Shown here: one piece after another, positions 1-7,830 of the stretch
How the letters are laid out: each line of letters starts with the position of its first letter
Position numbering within the stretch: the stretch's first letter is position 1
Assembly: GCF_900111175.1 (NCBI RefSeq)
Contig: NZ_FOGI01000023.1
Coordinates: 1 to 50,215, forward strand
Direction of reading: 5' to 3'
Origin: Actinokineospora terrae
GTDB taxonomy: Bacteria; Actinomycetota; Actinomycetes; Mycobacteriales; Pseudonocardiaceae
Length of the DNA: 50,215 bases
Notes under the pieces: model-generated
The model's input: only the letters and a program-made list of their open reading frames with translations
Told to the model about the DNA's origin: nothing
Database searches by the model: none
Translations under genes and position numbers: made by a program

Positions 1-269
1 GCCCTATTGACAGATCGTCCTGGTCGATAGGTTCAGAGATGGGGCCCCGGGCCCCGGGAGGGTGGGCCCCCGGAGCAGAGTTGATCTTGAGCTGGCGGCC
101 AGCAGGCTGCGGGGCGGGGCGGCCGGTCGGTGGCGGGCGGGGCGGGGGCGAGCGGGGCGGGGGCGGTCGGGTGGGGGGACGCGCCGGGCCTGCGGCGGTC
201 GGGTGGCCGGTCGGCGGCGGGTGGGCGGCAAGGGGCCGAGCGGCGGGGGTGGCTCGGTTCGGGGGCGGG
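1..269. other. gene-free G-rich flank
   Basis: No convincing gene is seen here; the open frames are low-complexity Gly/Arg/Ala shadows. The plus strand is extremely G-rich between about 110 and 180, with many runs of three to six G, so G-quadruplex formation is conceivable. It is the 3' flank of the minus-strand DNA glycosylase. Confidence 0.6.
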
Positions 270-1133
270 TTACTTGAGCAGGCGGGAGAGGCGGCGGTCG
301 GCTAGGGGTTTGCCGTTGGTTTGGCAGGTGGGGCAGTACTGGAAGGCCTTGTCCGCGAACGAGACCTCGCGGATGGTGTCCGCGCAGATCGGGCAGGGCA
401 GGCCGGTCCGGGCGTGGACCCGCAGACCGGAGCGCTTCTCGCCCTTGAGGCGGGCGGCGTCTTGGCCGACCGAACGGGTGACGGCGTCTGTCAGCACTGT
501 GCGCATGGCGTCGTAGAGCTGGTCGATGGACTCCTCCGGCAAGCGCGCTGGAGTGGCGTAGGGGGATAGCCGCGCTACGTGCATGATCTCGTCGGAGTAC
601 GCGTTGCCGATGCCTGCTAGGACGCGTTGGCTGGTCAGCAGGTTCTTCAGGCGTTCGGTGCGGCCCGTCAGCACAGCGCCGAACTCGTCGCGGGTCAGGG
701 AGAGGGCGTCGGGGCCGAGGGTGGCGATCTGCTCGATGGTGTCCGGGTCCTCGACGATCCAGACGGCCAGGCCCTTCTTCGTGCCTGCCTCGGTCAGGTC
801 GAAGCCGGGGCCCTGGCCGGGCGGGCCGAGGTGCACGCGCAGTGCCAGCGGGCCCTTGCCCGGCTTGGGCGGCGTTGCCGACATCGTGTCCGCCCAGCGC
901 AGCCACCCGGCCCTCGCCAGGTGCGTGACCAGGTGCAGGCCCTCCGCCGCCACGTCCAGGTACTTGCCGTGGCGGGCGACGGCGGTGACCTCGCGGCCGT
1001 GCAGCGCGGTCCATGGCGGGCTGGCGGTTTTGAGGACGCTGAGCGAGGCGACGTCCACCCGCTGCACGCGTCGACCGACGGCGTGTTCGCGCAGGTGGTG
1101 GGCTAGGGCCTCGACCTCGGGGAGTTCCGGCAC
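270..1133 (-). CDS. Fpg/Nei-family DNA glycosylase
   Basis: Base-excision repair glycosylase/AP lyase of 287 aa. It begins MPELPEVE, giving the obligatory Pro2-Glu3 catalytic N-terminus of the Fpg/Nei family. The helix-two-turn-helix part is visible around the segment LAGIGNAYSDEI. A C-terminal zinc finger has Cys247, Cys250, Cys267 and Cys270 (CxxC-x16-CxxC), followed by a short basic tail. The family removes oxidised bases such as formamidopyrimidines or oxidised pyrimidines; which lesion this member prefers cannot be told from sequence. Actinobacteria usually carry several paralogues, so a specific Fpg (mutM) or Nei name is not assigned. The gene follows a 145-aa membrane protein gene on the same strand, but a hairpin separates them. 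Confidence 0.93.
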   Translation of the reverse strand: MPELPEVEALAHHLREHAVGRRVQRVDVASLSVLKTASPPWTALHGREVTAVARHGKYLDVAAEGLHLVTHLARAGWLRWADTMSATPPKPGKGPLALRVHLGPPGQGPGFDLTEAGTKKGLAVWIVEDPDTIEQIATLGPDALSLTRDEFGAVLTGRTERLKNLLTSQRVLAGIGNAYSDEIMHVARLSPYATPARLPEESIDQLYDAMRTVLTDAVTRSVGQDAARLKGEKRSGLRVHARTGLPCPICADTIREVSFADKAFQYCPTCQTNGKPLADRRLSRLLK

Positions 1134-1146
1134 GGCACCAGTCTCG

Positions 1147-1180
1147 CCGCTGCGGGGCGGTCTGTCATGCCCCGCAGCGG
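1147..1180 (-). terminator. hairpin between membrane protein and glycosylase genes
   Basis: A perfect 12-bp inverted repeat (CCGCTGCGGGGC and its complement) with a 10-nt loop lies just after the stop of the 1202-1639 gene. It has no U-tract, as is common in high-GC actinobacteria, so termination is inferred. Confidence 0.55.
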
Positions 1181-1201
1181 GCCGTCACCGGTCGAGCACG
1201 C

Positions 1202-1639
1202 TCAGGTCAGCGGCTTGAGGACGCCCTCGTAGCTCGGCTGGGTGTCCTGGCTGATCTCCTTGGCGATCCTGGTGATCTCGGTGCGCGCGCTGAAGTAGCC
1301 GCGGATCGTGCCCATCCAGCGCTCGGTCGGCTCGCCGTCGCCGTCGTCCCCGGTCTCGGCGACCAGCGTCCACGGCCGCCGCACCGCCCAGCGCGCCGGG
1401 AAGAACAGGATGGCCAGCACCAGGAGCAGGACTAACCAGCCCGGCACCACCACGTCGACCGGCATCCAGGCGACCAGCGCGACCACCAGGACCGTGATCA
1501 GCACCAGCATCACCACGCCGGGGACGTACCCGGCCGCGACGTCGTGCTCGAAGTCGTCCTCGGTGGCCGGGGTGCGCCACTCGAGGGTGCCGTGCACGGT
1601 CCACAACCGACCGTTCACGTCACGTACCTGACGCGTCAT
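1202..1639 (-). CDS. conserved two-helix membrane protein, DUF983-like
   Basis: 145-aa protein of unknown function. The start ATG at 1639 is preceded by GGAGGG with 7-nt spacing; an apparent upstream extension of the frame is low-complexity and was discarded. About 45 polar N-terminal residues (MTRQVRDVNG...) are followed by two adjacent hydrophobic segments around residues 42-85 and a charged C-terminal domain of about 60 residues containing RWMGTIRGYF. Similar proteins are widespread in Pseudonocardiales and are usually labelled DUF983, but that family match is from memory and not verified. The gene lies between the sigma factor and the glycosylase genes on the same strand and shows no sign of a shared function. 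Confidence 0.8.
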   Translation of the reverse strand: MTRQVRDVNGRLWTVHGTLEWRTPATEDDFEHDVAAGYVPGVVMLVLITVLVVALVAWMPVDVVVPGWLVLLLVLAILFFPARWAVRRPWTLVAETGDDGDGEPTERWMGTIRGYFSARTEITRIAKEISQDTQPSYEGVLKPLT

Positions 1640-1794
1640 CTCCTGCCCTCCGGCCGCCGGTGCGCGGCCAGCGGCACGCACCCGGGTCTGACAGCACCGA
1701 GGGGCAACGTTACCGCCTCGGCGCTGCGACCAACGGGTGAAATGCCCGACCAGCCCACGCACCGATTCTGGCACCGGCGACCCGAGTTGATCAA

Positions 1795-3390
1795 CTACCG
1801 GGGTCGGGGGACCCCCGTCACGGTGACCGAGGAGTACGACTCCACCCTGGTCCCCTGCCGCACCGGGCGCGGGTGGCGGTAGTGGGTGTACTCCGCCTGC
1901 TTGGTCGCGACGGTGGTCTGCCGCGCCGAGTTGACCTTGGTGGTGACCCTCGTCTCGGTGACGACGTCGTAGCGGTCGTAGACCGTCCACCGCCGCTCGT
2001 AGGTGGTCTGGCTGTAGACCACCGGCAGCGACTCGTCGAAGGTCGACACCTGCTGGGTGTTCATCCGGCCCTGGTTGCGCTGCCTGGTCTCCTGGGGCGC
2101 CTGCTTCGGCTTCTCCACCGGGGAGTTGTTGGGCTGCGCCTTGGGCGGGGTGGCGACCCGGACCACCTGGCTGGCCGCCTGCGGAGACTGCTGGACGGCG
2201 GGCACCTGCTGCTGGCTGGTGGCCGTCTGCCTGGCCTCACCGCCCGCGGGGGCGGTCGGGGTGGTCGGCGACCCCGGCCTTGGCCGGTCCTGGGTCGGGA
2301 CGACCGTGTTCGTCGGCGCCGGGGCGAGACCACCCGCGGCGGACGGGTCCGGCTCGACGAGCAGCTCGGTCGGGCCGCCGCCGTTGAAGTCGGCGTACGC
2401 CTGCTGTTCGCCGGTCGTCCCCCACGGGACCAGGGCGAACCCGAACACGCCGACCGCGGCCGCCGAGGTCGCGGCCAGCGTGACCTGCATCTTCGCCGTC
2501 GACAGCAGACCCTTGACCGCGCCGAGCCCCGTGGCCGCGCCGGTCGTGGAGCTGGCGATGCCGATCTGCTGCCACAGCGCGATCCCGGCGATCGGGGCGG
2601 CGATGAACGCGGCGTGCGCGCGCAGACCGGAGCAGACGTCCTGGAGCTCGGCCTGCATCGACGTGCACGAAGGGCAGATGGACAGGTGCGCGCGGACCTT
2701 GCGCCGCTCGGTGCCCTTGATGCTGCCTGCCGTGTACGCGCCTAGCTTCTCCAACACGGACCGGCAGCCGGTAGAGCCGCGGTCGACGGTCAGGTGCGCC
2801 TGGAGGTAAGCCGCACGCAGCCCCTGACGCGCACGGCGAGCCAACGCGGCGGTGGCGTTCGGGCTGAGACCGAAGTTGCCCGCGACAACAGCGGGACGCT
2901 CCCCCTCGACCTCGACCTTCCACAGCACGCTGCGCCACCGCTCGGGGAGACTGGTGAACGCGCGGGTGATCAGGGTGCGCTCGGTCGACTGACCGGTGTT
3001 GTCCGGGCCTGCGCCCACCCGGTGGCTGAGCTCCTCGTCGCTCACCGGGACGTCGCGCTTGCGGGCGTTCCACTCCCACGCGACCCGCCTGGTCACGATC
3101 AGCAGGTAGCCGCGCACGTTGTCCACGGGCCCCGAGCCGCGGCGGACCGCCTGCAGCACGCGAAAGAAGGCCTCGGCGGCCAGGTCCTCGGCCTCGGCGC
3201 GGTCGGCGACCAACCCCAGGGCCAGCCTGCGCACGGCGTCGGAGTGCCGGGAGAACAGCTCGCCGAAGGCGGCGTCATCACCGGAGCGGAGGCGTTGCAG
3301 GAGTGCCAGATCTTCGCAGGCGGCGACTGACGAACCACCCTCGTCAGCGTCGCGACGCCCGCCGGAAGCAGGCCGGTGCATCCCGGTCAT
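1795..3390 (-). CDS. ECF sigma factor fused to zinc-binding anti-sigma-like and membrane domains
   Basis: 531-aa regulator. Residues about 27-90 form sigma region 2 (LLQRLRSGDDAAFGELF, AEDLAAEAFFRVL). Residues about 140-200 form sigma region 4 (LPERWRSVLWKVEVEGE, then an HTH). A zinc-binding anti-sigma motif H-x3-C-x2-C sits at His235, Cys239 and Cys242. One or two hydrophobic segments follow near 260-275 and 303-322, then a Pro/Thr/Gln-rich linker and a Tyr/Thr/Arg-rich C-terminal domain that should lie outside the cell. ECF groups with such C-terminal extensions (ECF52/53-like) are known in actinobacteria; assignment to one is inference. The ATG at 3390 has AGGAGGT 10 nt upstream; an upstream ATG at 3444 is possible. 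No separate anti-sigma gene lies nearby, which fits self-contained control. Confidence 0.9.
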   Translation of the reverse strand: MTGMHRPASGGRRDADEGGSSVAACEDLALLQRLRSGDDAAFGELFSRHSDAVRRLALGLVADRAEAEDLAAEAFFRVLQAVRRGSGPVDNVRGYLLIVTRRVAWEWNARKRDVPVSDEELSHRVGAGPDNTGQSTERTLITRAFTSLPERWRSVLWKVEVEGERPAVVAGNFGLSPNATAALARRARQGLRAAYLQAHLTVDRGSTGCRSVLEKLGAYTAGSIKGTERRKVRAHLSICPSCTSMQAELQDVCSGLRAHAAFIAAPIAGIALWQQIGIASSTTGAATGLGAVKGLLSTAKMQVTLAATSAAAVGVFGFALVPWGTTGEQQAYADFNGGGPTELLVEPDPSAAGGLAPAPTNTVVPTQDRPRPGSPTTPTAPAGGEARQTATSQQQVPAVQQSPQAASQVVRVATPPKAQPNNSPVEKPKQAPQETRQRNQGRMNTQQVSTFDESLPVVYSQTTYERRWTVYDRYDVVTETRVTTKVNSARQTTVATKQAEYTHYRHPRPVRQGTRVESYSSVTVTGVPRPR

Positions 3391-3576
3391 CCGGCCCGGT
3401 ACCTCCTCCTGGCCGTCGTGACAGTGGTGAACAAGATGCCACATGGTGTTGTCCAGCGGTCGATAAACGTGAATAACGTTAAGAGGACCCCATCATCTGC
3501 ACTAGCCCGTCGGGTAGATCCTGCCTGGCCCAACAGCACCCCCTCGGTCGGCGAGTGTGGGGAAGGTACCCCCCGC

Positions 3577-3608
3577 TGCGACAGCGTTACCGGAGCCTAA
3601 GGTATAGT
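3577..3608 (+). promoter_or_regulatory. putative promoter of tRNA-Gly
   Basis: TATAGT at 3603-3608 is a good -10 hexamer located 27 nt upstream of the mature tRNA 5' end. A weak -35 (TGCGAC near 3577) lies at suitable spacing. The rest of 3391-3634 is comparatively AT-rich upstream sequence shared with the divergent sigma-factor gene. Confidence 0.5.
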
Positions 3609-3634
3609 TCCCGTACCCAAGCAAGACCGGGTAG

Positions 3635-3707
3635 GCGGATGTAGCGCAGCTGGTAGCGCATCACCTTGCCAAGGTGAGGGTCGCGAGTTCGAGTCTCGTC
3701 ATCCGCT
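3635..3707 (+). tRNA. tRNA-Gly(GCC)
   Basis: Complete 73-nt cloverleaf. The acceptor stem GCGGATG pairs with CATCCGC, the anticodon loop TTGCCAA carries GCC, and the T-arm is GCGAG-TTCGAGT-CTCGT. The discriminator base is T and the CCA end is not encoded. Confidence 0.97.
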
Positions 3708-3712
3708 CACGA

Positions 3713-3750
3713 ATGGTGGCGGGTGCTCATGAAGAGCACTCGCCATTTTT
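3713..3750 (+). terminator. intrinsic terminator after tRNA-Gly
   Basis: An imperfect 13-bp stem (GGCGGGTGCTC with GAGCACTCGCC plus flanking A-U and G-U pairs) with a five-base loop is followed directly by five T residues. This is a classic Rho-independent terminator and one of the few in this window with a T-run. Confidence 0.88.
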
Positions 3751-3766
3751 CGTTCGCCGTGTATTT

Positions 3767-3810
3767 CGGGGGCGAAGCCCCCGCGCCCCACCCGGAGGGC
3801 TTCGCCCCCG
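3767..3810. repeat. 14-bp perfect inverted repeat after tRNA-Gly
   Basis: CGGGGGCGAAGCCC at 3767-3780 is exactly complementary to GGGCTTCGCCCCCG at 3797-3810. Each arm can also fold locally with adjacent C or G runs. GGGGGCGAAGCCCCC-type palindromes are frequent in intergenic regions of high-GC actinobacteria. Possibly a backup or bidirectional terminator between tRNA-Gly and the convergent DUF2252 gene. Confidence 0.6.
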
Positions 3811-3868
3811 GACCCCCGTGTCGATGGCCGGGAAGGTAGGGCAAGCGATCAGGTGGGGCTCTCGGGGG

Positions 3869-5254
3869 TCACTCCTCGTGAAGCGCCGGGAGTTTGCCGG
3901 TGCGGACGGCGGCTAGAAGGTCTGCGTGGTCTGACTCGGTCTGGTCTGCGTAAGAGGTCGCGTACTTGCCGATCGCCTCGTCCAAGTCCTCGCCGCAGTA
4001 GCCCGCCAGGAGCCTGGGGTCCACGGAGCGGGTGTGGGCGCGGGCCAGGAGTGCCCCCGCGAAGCGGCCGTAGTCGTCGAGGTGGTCCCGCTCCAGCGTT
4101 GTGGGATCGATCTCCCCCTTGCGGTTCCGGAACTGCCGGACGATGTAGTGCCTGCCGCCGACGGTGGTCCAACCGAGCAGGATGTCGGTCTCGGCCTGGA
4201 CGAGCCGCGCGCCGTGGACGATGCGCTTGCCCTCGTGCTTGGCGGGCGCCAGGCCGAGGTGGTGGGCCAGCGCCGAGGACTGGGCCTCCTTCACCTGCAG
4301 CACCAGGGCCTCATCGCCGTTGCCGTGCAGCAGCACCAGGTAGTTGCGCAGGCCGACGCTGCCGGTGCCGACCACGCGGAACGCCACGTCGGACACCCCG
4401 TACCGCATGATCAGGTTCCGCCGCGACTCGCGCAGCGTGTCGACGTACGTGGGCAGGGCACCGACCACGGCCTCTGCCACCTCGTCGTCGACCGGGGTGA
4501 GCACGGGCGGCTCGGTGACGAACCGCCACCGCTGGTCCGCGCCGCGCTGGGTCCACTTCGCGGCGACCTTGGCGCTGGTGTTCTTGCGGGCCTTCTTGGC
4601 CGCCTTCGCGAAGTCGTCCAGCAGCGCCTGGCCGTCGACCTTGGCCAGCACCGACTCGTCGCCCAGCGCCGACCACGAGTCGAGGAACGGCTGCTCGGCG
4701 AGGTGGTCGAGCGCCTTGCGGTAGGACCGCACCACGTCCTCGGCCGCCTCCCGGCACGACCGCTCGGAGAACCCGCCCTCCCGACCGGCCAGCACGATGC
4801 TCGTCGCCAGCCGCTTGAGGTCCCACTCCCACGGCCCCGGCACGGTCTCGTCGAAGTCGTTGATGTCCATGACGATCTGCCCCTCGGGCGTCCCGTACAG
4901 ACCGAAGTTCGCCGCGTGCGCGTCCCCGCACAACTGCGCGTCCAACCCACTGCGCGGCGTCCGGACCAGGTCGGCCGCCATCAACCCGGCGCTACCCCGG
5001 AAGAACGCGAACGGCGACACCACCATCCGCCCGACCCGCAACGGCACCAGGTCCTCGACCCGCCCCGCGTTGCTCGCCGCCACGAAGTCCACGACCGAGG
5101 GCCGATCCGCCGCCAGGCTCACCTCGCGGTGCTCCTTGAGCCCCGCCCTCTCCCGCAACGCCTTCCCCTGGGCGAACACCTCCCCAGGCTCCACCCACCG
5201 CCCCAAAGCCACCGCGGCCCGCGCCCGCGCCCGTTCACCCATGGCGCAGATCAT
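3869..5254 (-). CDS. DUF2252 family protein
   Basis: 461-aa cytoplasmic protein of a widespread but uncharacterised bacterial family with a distant kinase-like fold. Family signatures are visible: SPFAFFRGSAGLM near residue 80, CGDAHAANFGLYG near 110, and DINDFDETVPGPWEWDLKR near 130. The GDxHxxN and DxND patterns resemble the catalytic and metal-binding residues of aminoglycoside-phosphotransferase-like kinases, so phosphotransfer is a reasonable but unproven guess. The start at 5254 has only weak SD sequence; Met5 (5242) is the alternative. The gene is convergent with tRNA-Gly and divergent from the yefM-yoeB pair. No operon partner is evident. Confidence 0.9.
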   Translation of the reverse strand: MICAMGERARARAAVALGRWVEPGEVFAQGKALRERAGLKEHREVSLAADRPSVVDFVAASNAGRVEDLVPLRVGRMVVSPFAFFRGSAGLMAADLVRTPRSGLDAQLCGDAHAANFGLYGTPEGQIVMDINDFDETVPGPWEWDLKRLATSIVLAGREGGFSERSCREAAEDVVRSYRKALDHLAEQPFLDSWSALGDESVLAKVDGQALLDDFAKAAKKARKNTSAKVAAKWTQRGADQRWRFVTEPPVLTPVDDEVAEAVVGALPTYVDTLRESRRNLIMRYGVSDVAFRVVGTGSVGLRNYLVLLHGNGDEALVLQVKEAQSSALAHHLGLAPAKHEGKRIVHGARLVQAETDILLGWTTVGGRHYIVRQFRNRKGEIDPTTLERDHLDDYGRFAGALLARAHTRSVDPRLLAGYCGEDLDEAIGKYATSYADQTESDHADLLAAVRTGKLPALHEE

Positions 5255-5387
5255 GCCTGGTCATCGACCCGGATTTCCCCCAACCGACCACCATCGGCCG
5301 GAACGCCCCGCCCTACCCGGACATAGCGGGCGACCCTCCCGGGCCCTGCTAGGTCACATGGGCAAACCCTTGCCCCAGCTCCGCAGC

Positions 5388-5411
5388 CGACGTACATTAT
5401 TCTGTACGTCG
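5388..5411. promoter_or_regulatory. YefM operator palindrome
   Basis: CGACGTACA and TGTACGTCG form a perfect 9-bp inverted repeat separated by six AT-rich bases. It lies just upstream of the yefM SD sequence. YefM antitoxins are known to bind palindromes with TGTACA-type cores; the half-sites here contain TGTAC. Confidence 0.8.
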
Positions 5412-5425
5412 AAGGGAGGGTGTCT

Positions 5426-5677
5426 GTGAAGACCATGAGCTACTCCGAGTCTCGCGCGAAGTACGCCGAGACCCTCGATTCCGTGGTCAACGACCGCGAG
5501 GAGGTCGTGATCACCCGCGCTGGGCACGAGCCGGTCGTGATCGTGTCCCTCGACGACTACCAGTCGCTCAAGGAGACCGCCTACTTGCTGCGGAGTCCTG
5601 AGAACGCGCGGCGACTGATCACGGCCATCGAGCGCCTGGAGTCCGGCGACGGCGCACAGCACGACCTGGCGGAATGA
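5426..5677 (+). CDS. yefM: YefM/Phd-family antitoxin
   Basis: 83-aa antitoxin. The N-terminal part (SYSESRAKYAETLDSVVNDREEVVIT, split here by its own turns) matches the Phd/YefM DNA-binding dimer fold, followed by PVVIVSLDDYQSLKET and a flexible acidic C-terminal tail that would mask the toxin. GTG at 5426 is preferred because GGGAGG lies 6 nt upstream; GTG at 5420 overlaps the SD sequence, and ATG at 5435 is also possible. The stop overlaps the toxin start by ATGA. YefM should repress the operon alone and, more strongly, with YoeB through the palindrome immediately upstream. Confidence 0.92.
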   Translation: MKTMSYSESRAKYAETLDSVVNDREEVVITRAGHEPVVIVSLDDYQSLKETAYLLRSPENARRLITAIERLESGDGAQHDLAE

Positions 5678-5934
5678 AGCTGGTCTGGGACGAATACGCC
5701 TCGGCGGACTACGTCTGGTGGCAAACCGAGGACCGCAAGGTCCTCAAGCGGATCAACGACCTCATCAAGGACGTCTGCCGTCACGGCAACGAGGGGATCG
5801 GCAAGCCCGAGCCGTTGAAGCACGGCTTCCAGGGCTACTGGTCACGTCGCATCACCGACGAACACCGCCTGGTCTACAAGGTCGTGGACGACACGGTGCG
5901 GATCGCCGCGTGCCGATACCACTACGGTAAGTAG
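5674..5934 (+). CDS. yoeB: YoeB-family mRNA interferase toxin
   Basis: 86-aa RelE-superfamily ribosome-dependent endoribonuclease. The catalytic triad known from Escherichia coli YoeB is conserved at the same positions: Glu46 (GKPEPLKHG), Arg65 (TDEHRLVYKV) and His83 (ACRYHYGK at the C-terminus). The length is typical, so the toxin looks intact. It is translationally coupled to yefM through a 4-bp ATGA overlap. Family knowledge: it binds the ribosomal A site and cleaves mRNA at the second or third codon position. It acts when YefM is degraded by proteases under stress. Confidence 0.95.
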   Translation: MKLVWDEYASADYVWWQTEDRKVLKRINDLIKDVCRHGNEGIGKPEPLKHGFQGYWSRRITDEHRLVYKVVDDTVRIAACRYHYGK

Positions 5935-5975
5935 CGCCCCCAGCGACACAGCGTTGCTCGAACATTTGTGCACAC

Positions 5976-6119
5976 TGTGGATAACTCCTGTGGATAAACT
6001 CATTCCGGTGCCCACCCCCGGTGACTGCTGAAACAGGTGCAAAAGTTGCCTCCGAGCTGGGGAATCACTCGCTCTGGACGGTGCTGTGGGGCACTCCGCG
6101 CCGGGTTGAGTTATCCACA
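5976..6119. promoter_or_regulatory. cluster of consensus DnaA boxes
   Basis: Three exact matches to the DnaA box TTATCCACA lie in the 205-bp gap between yoeB and the MFS gene: complement at 5976-5984, complement at 5989-5997 (13 bp apart, same orientation), and forward at 6111-6119. A near match, TTGTGCACA, lies just before them. The gap contains no gene. Such a cluster could titrate DnaA or regulate neighbouring genes. Confidence 0.75.
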
Positions 6120-6139
6120 GGTGGGGACAACTGGTGCGG

Positions 6140-7555
6140 TCAAGCGACGGCGGCGGTGGCTGGGGTGCGGCGGGTGAGGGTGAGGAAGGCGGCCAGGACC
6201 AAGGTGGTGAGGGCGGCCAGGAGCCAGAGGGAGAGGCGGAGGGCGCTGGTGTAGCCGTCGCCCTGGAGGGTGCCTGCGGTGCCGGTGGCGATGATGGAGC
6301 CGACGACGGCGATGCTGATCGTTTCGAAGGCGAGGCGGGAGGTGCCGAACATGCCGGAGGCGGTGCCCGCGCGGTCGGGTCCGGCGCTGCTCAGGGCCAT
6401 GGCGTCGACCAGGCCTGTCGACAGGCCGATGCCCGCGCCGAGGGTGAGCAGCGGTCCGGCCAGCGACAGCGCGGTGCTGCCCGGGTTGATCGTGGTCAGC
6501 CAGCCCGCGCCCAGCGCCACCAGGGCGAGTGCCGCGGCGAGGACGGTGTTCTCCGAGGTCCACCTGGCCAGCGCGCCCGCGACCAGCGGCAGCACGAGGA
6601 TCGGCGCGGTCATCAGGATCAGCGTGGCCCCGGCCTGCGGCGCCGTCTGCCCGACCACCTCGGTCAGGTACGACGGCAGGTAGACCAGCAGCGGCACCAT
6701 CACCGCCACGAACGTCGCCGCCGCCATCGCCGCGGCCAGGAAGCGCGGGGTGCGCAGCAGCTCGAAGTGGAACATCGGGTTCGCGACGCGCCGCTCGACC
6801 ACGGCGAACGCCACCAGCAGGCCGACGCCGACGACGAACGCGAGCAGCACCAGCGGGCTGGCCCAGCCCAGCGCGGGTCCCTCGATGAACCCGGTGATGA
6901 CCAGCAGCAGCCCGCCGGTGAACGTGGTCGTCCCCGGCCAGTCGACGCCGGTCGCGGCCGGGTTGCGGGACTCGGGCAGCACCGGGACCAGCGCCAACGC
7001 CGCCAGGCCGACCGCGGCGGGGAACCAGAACACCGCCTGCCAGCCGAACGCGCCCATGAGCAGGCTCGACACCGACGGCCCGAACGCGAGCCCGAAGCCG
7101 ATCGTGGTGCCGAACAGGCTGAACGCCAGTGCCTTGGCCTTGCCGTCGAACGAGCCTGCCAGGATCGCGACGGCGCTGGTCGCCGCGGCGGAGGCGCCGA
7201 TGCCGGACAGGCCGCGCAGCACGTCGAGCACCAGCAGGTTCGCCGCGACCGCGCTGAGCAGGCCGCCCGCGGCGAAGATCGCGGTACCCGCCGCGAACAC
7301 CCGGCGCCTGCCCACGATGTCGGCCAGCCCACCGGCGGCGAGCATGAACCCGGCGAAGGTCGTGTTGTAGGCGTTGACCACCCACTGCACCGACGCGAGG
7401 TCACCGTGCAGCGCGGTGCGGATCTCGGGCAGGGCGATCGAGGCGCCGGTGAGCGTGATCGGGAACATCAGGACGGCGAGCAGCACGGTGGCGAGGGTGA
7501 CCGCCTGGTGGGTACGCACCCGGCCAGTTTCGTTGTCAGACGAACTATGCGGCAA
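6140..7555 (-). CDS. MFS drug-type exporter (DHA2-like)
   Basis: 471-aa multipass membrane transporter with about 14 predicted helices. Visible motifs are the MFS motif A variant GGLADIVGRRRVF after helix 2, VVNAYNTTFAGFML in helix 2, and a motif C-like GTTIGFGLAFGPSVSSLL in helix 5. These mark proton-driven drug:H+ antiporters of the EmrB/QacA type; the substrate is unknown. A TTG start at 7555 has AAGGA 8 nt upstream; GTG at 7519 is the alternative, lacking an SD. The gene is divergent from a decayed HxlR-type regulator that probably once controlled it, so expression may now be unregulated or controlled elsewhere. Confidence 0.9.
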   Translation of the reverse strand: MPHSSSDNETGRVRTHQAVTLATVLLAVLMFPITLTGASIALPEIRTALHGDLASVQWVVNAYNTTFAGFMLAAGGLADIVGRRRVFAAGTAIFAAGGLLSAVAANLLVLDVLRGLSGIGASAAATSAVAILAGSFDGKAKALAFSLFGTTIGFGLAFGPSVSSLLMGAFGWQAVFWFPAAVGLAALALVPVLPESRNPAATGVDWPGTTTFTGGLLLVITGFIEGPALGWASPLVLLAFVVGVGLLVAFAVVERRVANPMFHFELLRTPRFLAAAMAAATFVAVMVPLLVYLPSYLTEVVGQTAPQAGATLILMTAPILVLPLVAGALARWTSENTVLAAALALVALGAGWLTTINPGSTALSLAGPLLTLGAGIGLSTGLVDAMALSSAGPDRAGTASGMFGTSRLAFETISIAVVGSIIATGTAGTLQGDGYTSALRLSLWLLAALTTLVLAAFLTLTRRTPATAAVA

Positions 7556-7830
7556 GAGCTTTTCCTTCCCCGACTACCTCGTGCAGGACCGGCCGTGCGG
7601 GCGCGGTCGAAAGGTTGGGAGACGTGCTGGCCCACGCGGGCAGATGGCCGATCCTTGATCGTGTCCGCGCTCGACCTGTACGGGAGCTGCGGTTCACGGA
7701 GCTGCGGGCGCACATCGGGGCGGACAGCCAAACGCTCAGGCGCTAAGAGCCTTGGAGCGTGACGGGAGGATCTCCCGAACGGTACCGATAACTGTGGAGT
7801 GGTCGCTAACGAGTTTGGGTGGTGCTGTCC
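7547..7830 (+). pseudogene. decayed HxlR-family regulator
   Basis: Pieces of one winged-helix protein are readable in different frames. From about 7619 one frame gives LAHAGRWPILDRV then RELRFTELRAHIGADSQTL, and ends in a TAA near 7745. The next frame continues immediately with RALERDGRISRTV and VEWSLTSLG. Joined, these reproduce the HxlR core (GRW, RFxELR, QxLxRxLRxLERDG, VEYxLTxLG). A single missing base near 7743 restores continuity. The 5' part is also out of frame and the 3' end runs into the neighbouring convergent gene, so the gene is probably dead. Adjacency to the MFS exporter suggests that it was its repressor. Confidence 0.7.

Noticed and set aside
3391..3444. 18-residue longer start for the sigma factor
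   Set aside because: AGGAGGT lies inside that extension and correctly precedes the ATG at 3390; the extra residues are not family-like.
6134..7762. 542-codon plus-strand open frame opposite the MFS gene
   Set aside because: Composition is Glu/Arg/Gly/Gln low complexity with no motifs; it mirrors the transporter gene and arises from GC-rich codons on the opposite strand.
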